Source: Nepenthes gracilis (lineage: Eukaryota > Streptophyta > Magnoliopsida > Caryophyllales > Nepenthaceae). From it: a stretch of 64,000 nucleotides of DNA. Of the stretch, positions 48,901-59,545 are shown one piece after another. The notes under the pieces are model-generated. The model had not been told where the DNA came from. It did not search any database and was given only the letters and a program-made list of their open reading frames with translations. The position numbers were made by a program, and so were the translations under genes. The stretch covers positions 27,572,068-27,636,067 of the forward strand of contig BSYO01000002.1 of assembly GCA_033239525.1 (NCBI GenBank). The letters are read 5' to 3'. The first letter of the stretch is position 1, and each line of letters begins with the position of its first letter.

Positions 48901-51900
48901 ATATATCTGATACATTACAATATATCGTCAATACGACAACACATCACGGTATTGTTGCAGTATCGAGAATATTGGCATCAAAGGCCTGATGCCAATACAT
49001 ATTTGCCAATATTTGTGTCTATGAATTAGATTTAACAATTAGAATTCATAATAAAAACATCCTAAGTATATATATCATAAATGGTTGTCTCACTTTTGTT
49101 AGGCCTGCTCCTGTATATTGCGCCTTGCTCCTTTAACAAGGCTGGCCGAAATATCACATTTTTATACTGCTTTTACAATGGAGGGACTGTGTCAAAAGCA
49201 CCCAGGGGTTACTGTTCAACAAAAGTTTTGCAGGTTTTAGAACTTGGCTTTCACAACCAACATGAAGAAATACTAACATAATTCTTTGGCTCAATGGTAC
49301 ACTATTGCTACCAAAAACAAACTATTATTCAATACGGGTTACATCAAATAAATTTAGACCTTCTACATGCTGAACAAAAAAAAAAAAGAAAAAGAACTAC
49401 AACATGCAGGGAGCCATCATGTGTCCATAATCCACATATAAAATGGAAAGCTGACTGCAAAATGACGCATGCAGGTCTAATTTTTTGGTAACAAAGGTCC
49501 AGTTGGTTCCCCCATTAGATGCATCATTCTCAAACAGTTACAAGCAAGCCAATGGAGCAGTCAATGAGCACTAGACTTGGCAGGTGCAGACCACTTCGTT
49601 CTGAAAACTACTAAATAATTTATTTCAAAGCTCTTCAAGTACTCAAAAGGAAGTATATCGCTCTGATCTGATCTTACTATAATTTGTCTCACAAATGGAC
49701 AAATGCCCATATCTTGCACTCAGACCGCATCAAAATAACTAAGAAGATAAGAAAAGCACATAATTCAACCAGCGCTTTCACAATAAATTAATTTTTTTTT
49801 AAAAAAGACAGCATCATGTCACCATACAGTTCAACAAGTTGATGAACAGCAAAAAAAGAGGCTTCCTTCAAGGAAGCAACCAAATAACAATGGGCATTAT
49901 AGAGAGATTTGACACTCTTAAGTCAATCTCAATCTGACATCTTCTGCACCTCCTTGAAGCTTCTTGCAAAGAGGATTTTTTAAGAAGTATGAATGACTTC
50001 TGCTTTACGAAGTAATGTCCAGTAGAAATAAACTTAATGAAACAACAATTAGTAGAAATCCTTGCCTTATGACAGAAAGCATCAAAAGAGAAGGAAACAA
50101 GCAAATGAGTACCATCTAGGTGGAAGCTTCCCATAGCAATCATATTCCTACTTAAGCCCCATACTGAAATAAATCATAGAGGAACCTTCAATATAACAGA
50201 GACTTAGATCATTTCACTCCATTAAACAGCTTCTGATCTTCCCATTACAGCAATATGAATGCCCATTTAAGATCATGTCAGGAGTGGAAAACTAATTAAC
50301 TCAAAGTACAGCCTATACCTGCATTGATGGTGGCTTCAGCTGAGCTCTTAGCTCCCGAACTGCAGACTGAAAATAATTGCAACTCAAGTAGAGTTAGGCA
50401 GGCAATAGGATGCCAACACGTCAAATGAAGCAATCAACATAACCCCATGGTCAAACATCAACAAAGCTAAAGTCCCTCTGTGAGAGGAAAGTTATATGGA
50501 TCCGCTTCCACCAATCTACTCAGCTCAGGGAAACATATTGTAAATGCAAAAGGATTATAGAAAGTGTAGAAGGATTGAAAAAAAATTTCATTGCCTCATT
50601 AACCTATAAGAGAGAGTCTGAATTTTTCCCAAGTGAAATTAAAACCATGAATATAGAAAGCATGGCAAAGGTGCACTCAATGATAATCATTGCAGATTAG
50701 GTGCTCCTATTTTTTCCTTTCCTTTTCTTTTCCAGCGGAACCAAAGAATGTTAAGAGAGTTCTGAATGCATGTGATATATGATTCTGAATTTTATGAAAT
50801 CCTCTGTATTCTAGTCCATTTGAAAGGTCCAACAATGACATCAGTCATCCAAGCACCATTTGATGTTACATGTCATAAAACCCAAACGGATGTTCAAGCT
50901 TGAAGTCAAAGGAAACTAATCACCATTTTTCCACAAAGAAGATGCTAAATACACATTAATCATTGTCCATGGAGTTTATAAAGGTGATTCCACCAAAAAA
51001 TAAAGTGTCAAAGTATACCAAAATCAATTTTCAGCATCAAGTGTTTGAAATTTGAGCAACAAATTCAACTGCCATAAAAGAGCAACAGTAGATCTTATGC
51101 CCCCTGGTATCCTTTTAGCTAGGCTAATCAATAGCCAGCCCCTTCAATATTTAAAGGATTACATTGGGCTCATGTTCTTGTTTCTTCTTCTTGGCCAATG
51201 TCCTAAACCTTAACAACTAAGATCTACAAATGCTTCTTCAGCATCTTGCATACAAACATCATATTTAGTCATCAAATAGGAGAGTAACACCTCACCTTCA
51301 GCTCTGCTATCTCCTGCTCCCGCTTGGCAAATGTTACAATAAACGCAGCTTCTTTCTTCTTTGCTTTCTCTAGCTAATTAGAATCAGAAAGCATGATCAA
51401 ATCCAGATCAATAATAGCTCAATGGCCATTTAAGAATAGAAAAATAGCAAACCTGCTCTTTCAACGTCTCCTCAGATGTTCTCAAGGCCTGGAGGTAATT
51501 GACCACCAATTTAGGTTCTGCAAAACACAGCACCCATTAGTGATCAAAGAGAACATAAGAAATAGAAGGGAAGACTCATTATCACCAAAGTGATCAACTG
51601 CAAAACCAAAGGTAGTCAAACAGGGCAATGGGCCTAGTTTCAACTTTCAAAACACGGTGCCACAATGTCATCGGCTACCTTACTCTAATCTAAAAAAGGG
51701 AGATATGGCAAAATTGGCAGATGCTACAGGCTTAATTGGTTTGAACATTAGTACAGAAACCTACTAAGTGATAACTTTCAATCTCAGAGAAACACTAGAA
51801 TTAAAAATCTGGGCAATCTTGAGCCAACTCCTGTTTTCCAAAAGTAAACATCAGTTTAATTAAATAAGAAAAAAAATGATTAGACATTATTTTGATAACA

Positions 51901-54900
51901 AAAAATGCCAAAATAAAAAGGATTGGATCTTTATTTGAATGTTCTTTTATTAATATCCTTAGATTAGTACTAGGACACATCTAGGAAACTTAAGCGTTGA
52001 GGCTCCAAGGCCATATCATAATGATCACAGTGCATGTTGTGGCTCATATTTAACCTATGAAAACAAGTGCAAATTTTGAAATAAAAACCTCAAAGACTAA
52101 CCAGGATGTGTGCCAGCAGGTACAAGGGACTCATTCTCAAATGAAGAATGCCAATTATGAATGACAGACTTTGAAGCTTCAAGCTCCGCCTAAGAAAGAA
52201 TTCAGCCAAAATCCAAAAATTGAGGATCAATCTTGGGAAGAAAAAAACAGCGCCAAAAAAGTGATGATAAGCAAAAAGAAAAAAAAATTCACTAGCATTT
52301 GGAAAAATATTTCATGGGTGAATACAGAGTTTATACAAATACTAAAGAATTAGAACTACCGAATTTGAACATCATCACAATTAGACAGGCCATTACATTT
52401 GAAAATATTATCCTTATCAATGCCATAATGTCAAATATATCAAACATCTTTTAAAGTTAGTGAAATCAGCTTTCGGGAGTAACCTTATTCACATCTGAAT
52501 CTCAGACAAAGAGCCAACAAGTTTGTATGCAACAGCATTTTCTCCACTTAGGGTTCAAATTCAAGGGCTACCCAAACTATTTTTTATACATCAAATATGA
52601 ATGGAAATAGAGAGGACACCTTCCAACTCTAACTGAAATTTACAGTCTGTTATTTTTTAAGTCTTAGTTTTGAAATTAAACTTAAGAAATCCTGAATTTT
52701 AAGAGGAGATCTTTTTGATGAAACTTGAAGAGCATGCTGAAATTTAAGAGGAAAAGAGCACTTCAATGCTAAAATTTGTAAGACTTATTTTGTAGAAGTC
52801 TGAAAATTTGAGGAAGAGAACCAAGCATTAATCATTCATGTAGCATGATGGTAAAAGTGAGGCTACCAGGAAGAACATGTCATGATTCATATCACGTCAA
52901 CTTGTACTTCAAACATAACCCTGAAATACTAAAGCTATGCCCAAATTTAACGCTCTTTAATAGATTAAGTTTACACCACACTAAGATAGGAGAAGATTCC
53001 CCTAATGTAGTTGATTAAAAGGCGTAAGAAAAAAATAGCTCTGTCAACAAAAAAAATGTTAATACACTAACACAAACAAGACTCTGGAGAAAAAAATGAT
53101 AGTATTGAGGCGTACTTCGCACTTCTCAAGGTCGTCCTTGCACTTCTGAAGGCTGGAAGTTTCACGGCAAAAGAATAAAAATAAAAGGAATAAAGAAGAA
53201 CATTAGATGAGACAAACAAATAACTATATAGAAAACATATGGAGAAAAATTACACTGTTTACAACTAAAAATACCTCTCACGAAGAGACAAAATCATTCC
53301 TGTCGCCACACCAGGTGCAGTCTCTTCGAGCTTTGAGCTTGCCTGCATCAAAATAAAAGAAACTGCATAACCTGAAGATCAAGAAATTGAAATGGCCAAA
53401 TTATAAGAAGAATTATATTTTCAGATTTCACAGCCTGAAAGACAGAAAAAAGGTCACAGCTACAGTGTCCCAAGACATTATCAATTAACTGCAGTCAAAT
53501 GATGTTAGGCTAAAATGGATTCCATTTGATATTAGATCATGCAGATCTTTCAACATGTGCAAGTTGACCAGATAACAACTCTGAAAATGTTGTAGTGTCA
53601 TATATATTTACCATATCTAATATTTCCAGCCCCAGCAGTTATAAAACCTTCCTCAATAACAATTGCACTCTCCAACACAGAAAAGACATAATATAGAAAT
53701 CCCTAGACAAATCAAACAACTACCCAAAAAAACTAAGTTCATTTTCAAATCTTAGATCCAAGATTAAGTTTTTGGCCCCATTTGAGTTGGAAGGCTCAGT
53801 TTTATTTTCTTTTGATAAGCAAATAACCTTACATCAATTGCAAAATTGCATATTAAAAATTTTAATATATCAAATTTGTAATGGAATCATATGGTATCAA
53901 ATTTGTTATCGTATGATATGGTATCAACTCTCACTTTCAAGAAAATGTTACACTACCACATCCCCCACAGGGTTTCCATCTGCCTGCAGCCTTGCACCAT
54001 CATACACTTCCTGTCAGTTGCTTAATAGATGTAGTTACAAAAAGTTATGACTAAAAGGAGATGCATGAGATCTACAAGCACTGTAATTATATCTGTTCGA
54101 GCTTACAATTCCACAATTTCAATTTTGGCATTTTCACAGTTTTAGAGATTGTTAAATCATTACCATCATGGTCAATAATGCTTTCCCCTTCTCTTCCCTA
54201 TTATTACATTAAACACATTTCCCCAACAAGACAAAGTATGGGTTCCACAGTCCACCAAATTTGCAACAGATACAGCCTCACAAAAAAAAAAAAAAAAGAA
54301 AAATGAGATATAAAGAACAAGAAAACTCAAAAGTAAATCAGATTTCATATAGCAGAAGACAAATGTCAAGTTCAAGCTTTTGTTAATGCCAATGCAGTTC
54401 AATACATTTACAACTCAAGAATTGACTTGAGACCAATTCGAACAATTACTCTTATCAAGTCTATTTAGGCTCAATTGCAATATACTTACAACTCAGTTCT
54501 AGGTAACATCTTATAACTATTCCATATACGTGGTAGCAACTCAGTTCTGAGTTGGTTTTGGTCAATTTTTCAATATGCTGGACCAGCCCAACTGAATTTT
54601 CCACATGGTGTAAAGTAACAGTTCCCACTATTTCTACATGTAATCAATGATCCTCACTCTCAGACATGATTTATTTGAAAATTTTCTTAAACTACAACAT
54701 TTTAACCCTTAGAGTGTTAATAGTATTGCATTAGATATACAAAATATGAGAAGGAAGACCAAAATCACACACTCAAGGAAGTGTTATTCCATCCGACATT
54801 TGAGTTTACCTAAGCAGAAGAATTCACATACATTCTTGTTAATCATGTCTCAAACTTGGTAAAGATAGAGTACATTAGATATTTTGGACCTCAAACAGCA

Positions 54901-56845
54901 CCTAAAATTGCAGTCGTCTTTGGTTTATTGCTTTTACATATTCCTACTTGTTCCCCATCCCCATCAGAAGGGGGGAAATCATAACTATAATATTAATTGC
55001 CTCTTATTTTCTTTACATCAACATGGGACCTCATTTTGACAGTGGATGATACACTAGTAGCATCTCAAAAACCAATGATCCCAGCTCCAAATCATTGGAT
55101 CCTATAAGCTTCTAAATTAGAACATCTTCATCTCTCTGCCCACATGTAAACAAACTTACTACACTCCATCAAATATTCCTTGTTCCAATTGACATGCTGC
55201 TTAACTGTGACTAAGGTTCCACCCTCATGGCATCCAGAGAAAAGTTATGTGCTCAGCTTCCCCTACATTGCAATGTGGCTAAAAGTGCACAGCTTAACTA
55301 TGCAGTGCAATGGGGCTACTTCTGATTACTTGACCTTAGTGCACAGCAGTTTCAACATATCCTTCCAAACCACAAACAAATAAGGAGTATTCCTTCATAC
55401 CTCTTTTCCTTGACCATATTAGATCTTAACTAACCTACATGGCATATCATAGTTGACAAAGGCAACACGGGGTAGTGCATGTCATGAAGCGTTCCAGCAG
55501 GACGGTAGTAATAAAGCAAACCAGCACAAGCAGCATGGATTGGCATGGCGTGGCAAAGCATCACGGAATGAGTTAACCAAGAAGCTTAAAGAATCAGTTA
55601 GCAGATTAAAGAAGAATTAGTTAGTTAGTTGAGCTGTTTGCCCATAGGACAACAGTTTATAAGAAATTGTAGCAGAAGTGCAGTGTATGATGAAATGAAT
55701 TTTGTTTTATTCTCCTGAATTCTCTTCTCCCCCTACTCTGCTCTGCTCTAATTTTTTCCCTCCCAGATCCCTCCCTACTTCTCTCTGTCACTCTCCCTCT
55801 CTACTTCTCTCTGTTCTATCTCTCTCTCTCCCTCTATGCTGATTTCTCTCTAATCTTCTCATCTCCATTCTTATTCCTTCTGTTATTCTAATCGGATCAG
55901 CTACTGTCATCACATTGAACTTGTGGTCACAAATTTTATTCTTGTTGCTGCACGCCCAGATTTTCCCATTGCATAATCTTTGTGGGTGAGATAATACACC
56001 AGTGGTTTGCTCCAAACCCTCAGCACTAGATAACATGGATGGTAATAAAAATAGCAATCTAGAAAATGAGAAAGCATGAAAGCCAGGGCAACCACAAGTC
56101 ATCCCTTGTTAAGAAAGTCGGTTCCCTCATCAATATATATAGTGTCCTAACTCAAGCAGTATGAAAGAGCAATGTAATGTTTGGTTAAAGCAACAAAAAT
56201 ACTCCACAATGTCATATTTGTGATGAGAGGGGGGGAATTAGTTGGGCACTCGGATTTCAGTCACAACCAGCCAAAAGTAACCGAAATATAGCGACGAGAA
56301 ACATAATAATACTAGGCACTATATCACCTTGAAGTTCAATTCAAGATCACTGACAACTATCAACCTAAGGATTTCTTAATGGGTATGCTATAGTTCAAAG
56401 GAAAACAGGAACTTTATCAGCTTATAAATTTTACACAACAAAAAATACCTTTTTGGATCCAAAAATATCATCCTCGTCGTCATCAAGCTCTCCAAAACTC
56501 CTCTTACTGCCTGAACTTCATCAAAGTATAAAATAGTAATTTTCGAAGATTGAAGAATTACCCTATAAAAGTTTAGACTTTTCGAAATAAACCAGGGACA
56601 TAAAACCTGAACGCCTGGTGCTGTGTGTTCCAGAGAAGTCGCCTCCGAAATCATCATCCTGCGTTCGTGAATTTACATAATTTCAAGAAAATAAAAGCAA
56701 AAAAGGACCAGCGCAGGTACAACGATAAACCCTATTAATTGAGAGAAAGAGCAAACAGATTTGGAAGGAGAAGAACGTCACATCAATAATAAAGATCATT
56801 GGATAAGAGATCACTTACATCGTCGAGATGTGAATGGGACGACAT
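30944..56845 (-). CDS. FIP37: FIP37, WTAP-like subunit of the mRNA m6A methyltransferase complex
   Basis: Fourteen exons, listed in minus order: 56845-56819, 56658-56607, 56510-56449, 53342-53275, 53152-53116, 52189-52102, 51517-51453, 51373-51296, 50366-50319, 47462-47409, 43626-43465, 43083-43014, 36688-36633, 31102-30944. Junctions are GT-AG, phases agree and the sum is 1,026 nt (341 aa plus TAA); the Arabidopsis protein is about 330 aa. The acidic N-terminus (DDDFGGDFSGT, FGELDDDEDDIFGS) is followed by VATGMILSLRESL and a long coiled coil (about 65-320) with FAKREQEIAELKSAV, LLLDPAIHEEFTRLK, AVTFTPQSKFGKMLMAKC, QKSQNAELRS and VIILQEKLEEK, then a polar tail. FIP37 scaffolds MTA and MTB in nuclear speckles, binds FKBP12 and is essential for embryo and shoot meristem development in Arabidopsis. 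No break was found; the introns (13, up to 6.3 kb) carry transposon debris. Confidence 0.95.
31639..31900. mobile_element. MITE copy B, in FIP37 intron 13
   Basis: Starts CATGAATAGAAATGTCAATATCG and ends ATCGGCCAATATTTTCATCCCTG; the two ends are inverted repeats of one another. The interior has CGGTATTGG and CGATACATATCG motifs like copies A, C and D. No clean target duplication was found. Confidence 0.55.
32950..36400 (+). mobile_element. Decayed long LTR-like block in FIP37 intron 13
   Basis: A gypsy-type LTR is suggested by CCCTAAACC-rich sequence near 33180, a long low-coding body, and a tail at about 36000-36170 with the LTR-like run CTCACTTCTTACATTTTCTTG, TAATAGCGTCAGCAGGAG and a TTTTGAACT stretch. 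From about 35310 to 35590 a degenerate unit (GATTCTAGCATACC...GGTATGGAGTC) recurs at 35-60 base intervals. The limits are approximate because no target duplication was found; LINE or LTR fragments of another family are possible. Confidence 0.4.
33658..33679. repeat. Poly-T tract
   Basis: About 20 consecutive T within intron 13 of FIP37. It could be the reverse-strand A tail of a small retroposon, but no duplication could be confirmed. Confidence 0.6.
37005..37985. mobile_element. Candidate MITE with CGGACAC-type ends, in FIP37 intron 12
   Basis: The left end GTGGAAACACGGACATCGAC and the reverse complement of the right end, GTGTCC...GTGTCCGACAC, are loosely inverted. GACAC/GTGTC-rich ends of this kind are frequent in plant non-autonomous elements. 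Inside, a block of about 90 bp is tandemly duplicated (the matching anchor at 37320 and 37418, period 98). No target duplication was established. Confidence 0.4.
38600..39310 (+). pseudogene. LINE reverse-transcriptase remnant, in FIP37 intron 12
   Basis: Plus-strand translation gives LKIDLEKAYNRF at 38642-38680 (the KxDxxKAYDR motif of non-LTR reverse transcriptases), then GKWKPICLSNYGQVSQHLLFAQNL near 38850-38915, SQLKIIKAMFE and a weak SGQK-like region. The catalytic FADD box reads FAQN and several stops occur, so it is dead. Plant L1-type LINE is the best class. Confidence 0.65.
39311..39535. mobile_element. MITE copy C, in FIP37 intron 12
   Basis: Contains GCAATATCGATAGGTATC at the left and ends ACCGACGGTTTCATCCATG, whose reverse complement CATGGATGAAACCGTCGGT fits the family terminal repeat. 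It directly follows the LINE remnant. Confidence 0.5.
40718..42479 (-). mobile_element. Short non-autonomous LTR retroelement, in FIP37 intron 12
   Basis: Two direct repeats, 42061-42479 (5' LTR on the minus strand, 419 bp) and 40718-41100 (3' LTR, 383 bp), enclose 960 bp without coding capacity. On the minus strand the LTR begins TGACGTGGACATC (or TGCGAATATC) and ends GCTTCA or GCATCA. Four bases after the 5' LTR end comes TGGTATCAGAG (42056-42046), the primer site matching initiator tRNA-Met. Flanks GATAG (40713-40717) and GATAA (42480-42484) agree in four of five bases. It is larger than a classic TRIM and has no gag or pol, so it must be mobilised in trans. It lies in sense orientation with FIP37. 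Confidence 0.75.
44880..45540 (+). pseudogene. LINE 3' part: zinc-finger and RNase H remnant, in FIP37 intron 10
   Basis: The plus strand has MFLHCEKAKIWFG near 45050-45085, the end of the zf-RVT motif (ExxxHLLxxCxxAxxVW), and further on VKVNLDNT and EVDVVS (45360-45510), the start of the plant LINE RNase H domain. Stops and shifts are frequent. Confidence 0.5.
45690..45910 (-). pseudogene. LINE RNase H remnant in opposite orientation
   Basis: On the minus strand INLDAAWKQDELDNCIGIII, LDHEDCFMAG and, in another frame, a VVSAS...LALCHG-like stretch indicate an RNase H domain of a plant LINE. It is an inverted, diverged partner of 45340-45540. Confidence 0.5.
48774..49025. mobile_element. MITE copy D, in FIP37 intron 9
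   Basis: Starts TTGGATGAAAATATCAATAT and ends GCCAATATTTGTGTCTATGAA, inverted repeats of the family type. The interior has CGGTATCATT, GGCCATATCGTTATCGG and the self-complementary GGCATCAAAGGCCTGATGCC. Confidence 0.55.
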
Positions 56846-57325
56846 TGAAGAAGACCCAGTAGAAATTTCAACCCTTCGGTGGAACTGGTGGGATTTGTTT
56901 GTTAAGAGACTAGATTGCGGAGGGTGACAGGTTTGAAGTTTGCCGCAGTGAATACACACGCTCTTCGGAAGACGGAGGATTTGGAGAAGAAAGGGTTTGA
57001 AGCGCCACAGACGGTGCTGCAAATGGAGGACAATTTTTATTTTTAAATTTAAAATTTAAGAAAATATAAACTAAATTCAAATCCAAATCGATAATATTTT
57101 AAACTTTTATTTAAATTTAATTAAATTTTTTCAAAGCTGGGAAAATTTTAAATTTAAGGTCATGCTTAATTTAATTTTATTTTTTTATAAAATTGTGTTT
57201 ATTTTCTCTGTTTAAAACGTAGATGTTTTAGCAAAATAATATTTATTAGTATTTATTTATAAATTATCATCATTTAAAATTTGGTTTAAATTGTTAATCA
57301 AATAGATTATTTAATAAATTTATTT
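56846..57325. promoter_or_regulatory. 5' leader and promoter region of FIP37
   Basis: Up to about 57030 the sequence is of mixed composition and probably the 5' untranslated region. An open minus frame of 79 codons covers it but has no protein character. Beyond 57040 the sequence becomes AT-rich. No single TATA element stands out. Confidence 0.4.
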
Positions 57326-57762
57326 AATATACTTATTTATAATAAATTAAATGATGAAACTTAATTTTTGATATGTCATTTTACAATATTAATAATCTAA
57401 AATCAGGGCACCGTATATCATTATATTATGTACCAAATATAATTTTAATAATAATCTGTTATATAAAATAACAATAAAAAATTATATATAGATAAAACTA
57501 ATCAAAATAATAACTATTAATCCAGCACGTAAATTTTTATTGTATTAAAAGTATTAGCTCAGTATATTTAAAACTACTTATTGGAACTTGATTGCCAAAT
57601 CAATATCAATTGAGTCAAAATCAAAGATTTATTTATAATAAAATTAAATGTTGTAATAAATTAAATATTCAACTTACTTTACAAAATTTACCTATCTATA
57701 TAATTGACAAGTCAAAAAATCAAAAATAGTTATCAATTACAAATTATTTTTTTATAAAATTG
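57326..57762. repeat. Flanking direct repeat, left copy
   Basis: A 437-bp AT-rich block that recurs with small insertions and deletions at 60961-61362. Shared landmarks include ATCAGGGCACCGTATATCAT and TATTAGCTCAGTATATTTAA. The homology starts at AATATACTTATTTATAATAA in both copies and ends at TTTATAAAATTG. Confidence 0.9.
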
Positions 57763-57772
57763 TATAATAAAA

Positions 57773-59545
57773 TGAGCACTCCTGGGCCACACGACACCTT
57801 CGCGTGCACTCCCGCTTTGAGCACTCCGGCCTTTGAGCACTCCGACTCCCGGCTTTTGAGGAAATGTACTCCGATTTTGATGGAAGATGAACTCCAGCTT
57901 TGTATCAAAAAAAGGGAACTCCTTGTCTTTTAATATGCTCCGACTTTCGAGGAAAACAACTCGACTTTTTGAACTTTGATTGGATGAAAAATCGGCTTTT
58001 GAACTTGGTTTTAGAAAAGAATACGCTTGAACTCCGCCTTTTTAAAACTCCGCTCCGTCTAAAAGAACTCGGCATTTTAAGTAATTCGGCCTTTAAGTTA
58101 GTCGCTCAAGCCTTTATGACATAATGAAGTCGGCTTTTTAAGTTTAATAAAACTTTTTATGTTTTTAATGAACTCCCGGATTTTAGGTTAGTTCACTCCA
58201 GCCTTTAAGAAGGAATTGACCGATTTGAAGATGTTGACTGAATTGAAGAGTCAATCGGATTTAAAGGAGTTTGATCGGACCGAGGATATTACGTCAATCG
58301 GCTTTAAGTAGGAAGTCGACAGGAACAAATTGATGGCAACTAAAGAAAAGGCGGCTTTTTATTATTTAGTTAGATTTCAACTTTTGATCGGTTTTAAAAC
58401 GAAAACGGAGTAAATTATTCCAATTACTCCCACCTACCGTCTCGCAATGAGCATAAGGAGTAAGTTACTTACTCCACTTACCCCCACCAAACCCCTCCTC
58501 TATAAACCCCGCTGGTTGGTGAACCAGGCAAGTAGTAAGGAAGAAGTGGTGGAAGGAAAACCGTGACGGATTTGAGATATGTTGGGCAACCGATGTCAGA
58601 ACAAGGAGAGAAGAATTTTGAGTCACCACACAAGTGTACCTCGACGCCGCTTTTAAGTTCATTACAAGTATAATCAAACCCCTGTTTCTAAATTCATGCG
58701 CTATTGCAAGTTACGGGACGAAGCTTTTAAGTTTATGCTTTAAGTATATTGCATGTGTACTCGCTCTACTTTTAAGCTCATGTTTTGAGAATGTCAAGTA
58801 TACGTTTTTAAGCTCCCGTCAGCATTCAATATCCACCGTTCTGCAATGTAAAACGAGTTTGAGCCCCTTTTGATGAAAAAAGTACTCCCAAAAGAATTCT
58901 CGCCTTAAACGAACTCCGCCTTAATATGAAAATGAGCTCCGACTTTATAAAGAATCGTTGCCTCAATTTAAAATGAACTCCTGGTCCTTTTAATGAAAAT
59001 GAACTCCCTCCCGATAGTAAAATGAACTCGTCCCAAAAGCGCTCCTGGCCGAATGTAAATTGAACTCGGCCTCAGATTAGGAAGATGGACTCATCCTTCG
59101 ACCGAAAATGAACTCAAGCTTGTATTCGACTTTGAACCGAAATTGAAAATGAACTCCGATTTTGTCTTGAAAATAAACTCCGGCCTAATCTAAAATAAAT
59201 CATGCCTTGTATTAAAAATAAACTCAGCCTTTCTCGAGAAAAAGAGCTGGTCCCGATGTGAAATGAACTCCGCCTTAAGATAAAAAGAACTCCGTCCCGC
59301 TAATGAAAAAGCACTCCGCCCTTTGTGTAAAAAGTACTCCGTCAGAAAAGGCACTCCGTCCAAAAAGAACTCCGTCTTGTTAATGAAAAAGCACTCCGTC
59401 CCAAAAAGCAGTCCGTCCAGTAGTAAAAAGCGAAAGATACTCCGTCTTTTGAAAAGTACTCCATCCAAAAGAGCTCCGTCCTTTTTGAAAGTACTCCGTC
59501 CAAAAGGAACTCCGTCCTTTGAAAGTACTCCGTCCAAGCTTTTCT
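57773..59545. repeat. Irregular ACTCCG-motif array
   Basis: ACTCCG or a close variant (AACTCCGNCC, AGTACTCCGTCC, GCACTCCGTCC) recurs dozens of times at intervals of about 12 to 60 bases, most densely from 59220 to 59535, separated by A-rich or T-rich linkers. Because the motif repeats without a fixed period, it is unlike an ordinary minisatellite. Frames through it on both strands are low-complexity and are not genes. Confidence 0.85.

Noticed and set aside
56783..57022. 79-codon minus-strand frame over the FIP37 start
   Set aside because: It contains the true start MSSHSHLDD in frame, but its upstream part looks like untranslated leader and it reads through the first donor.
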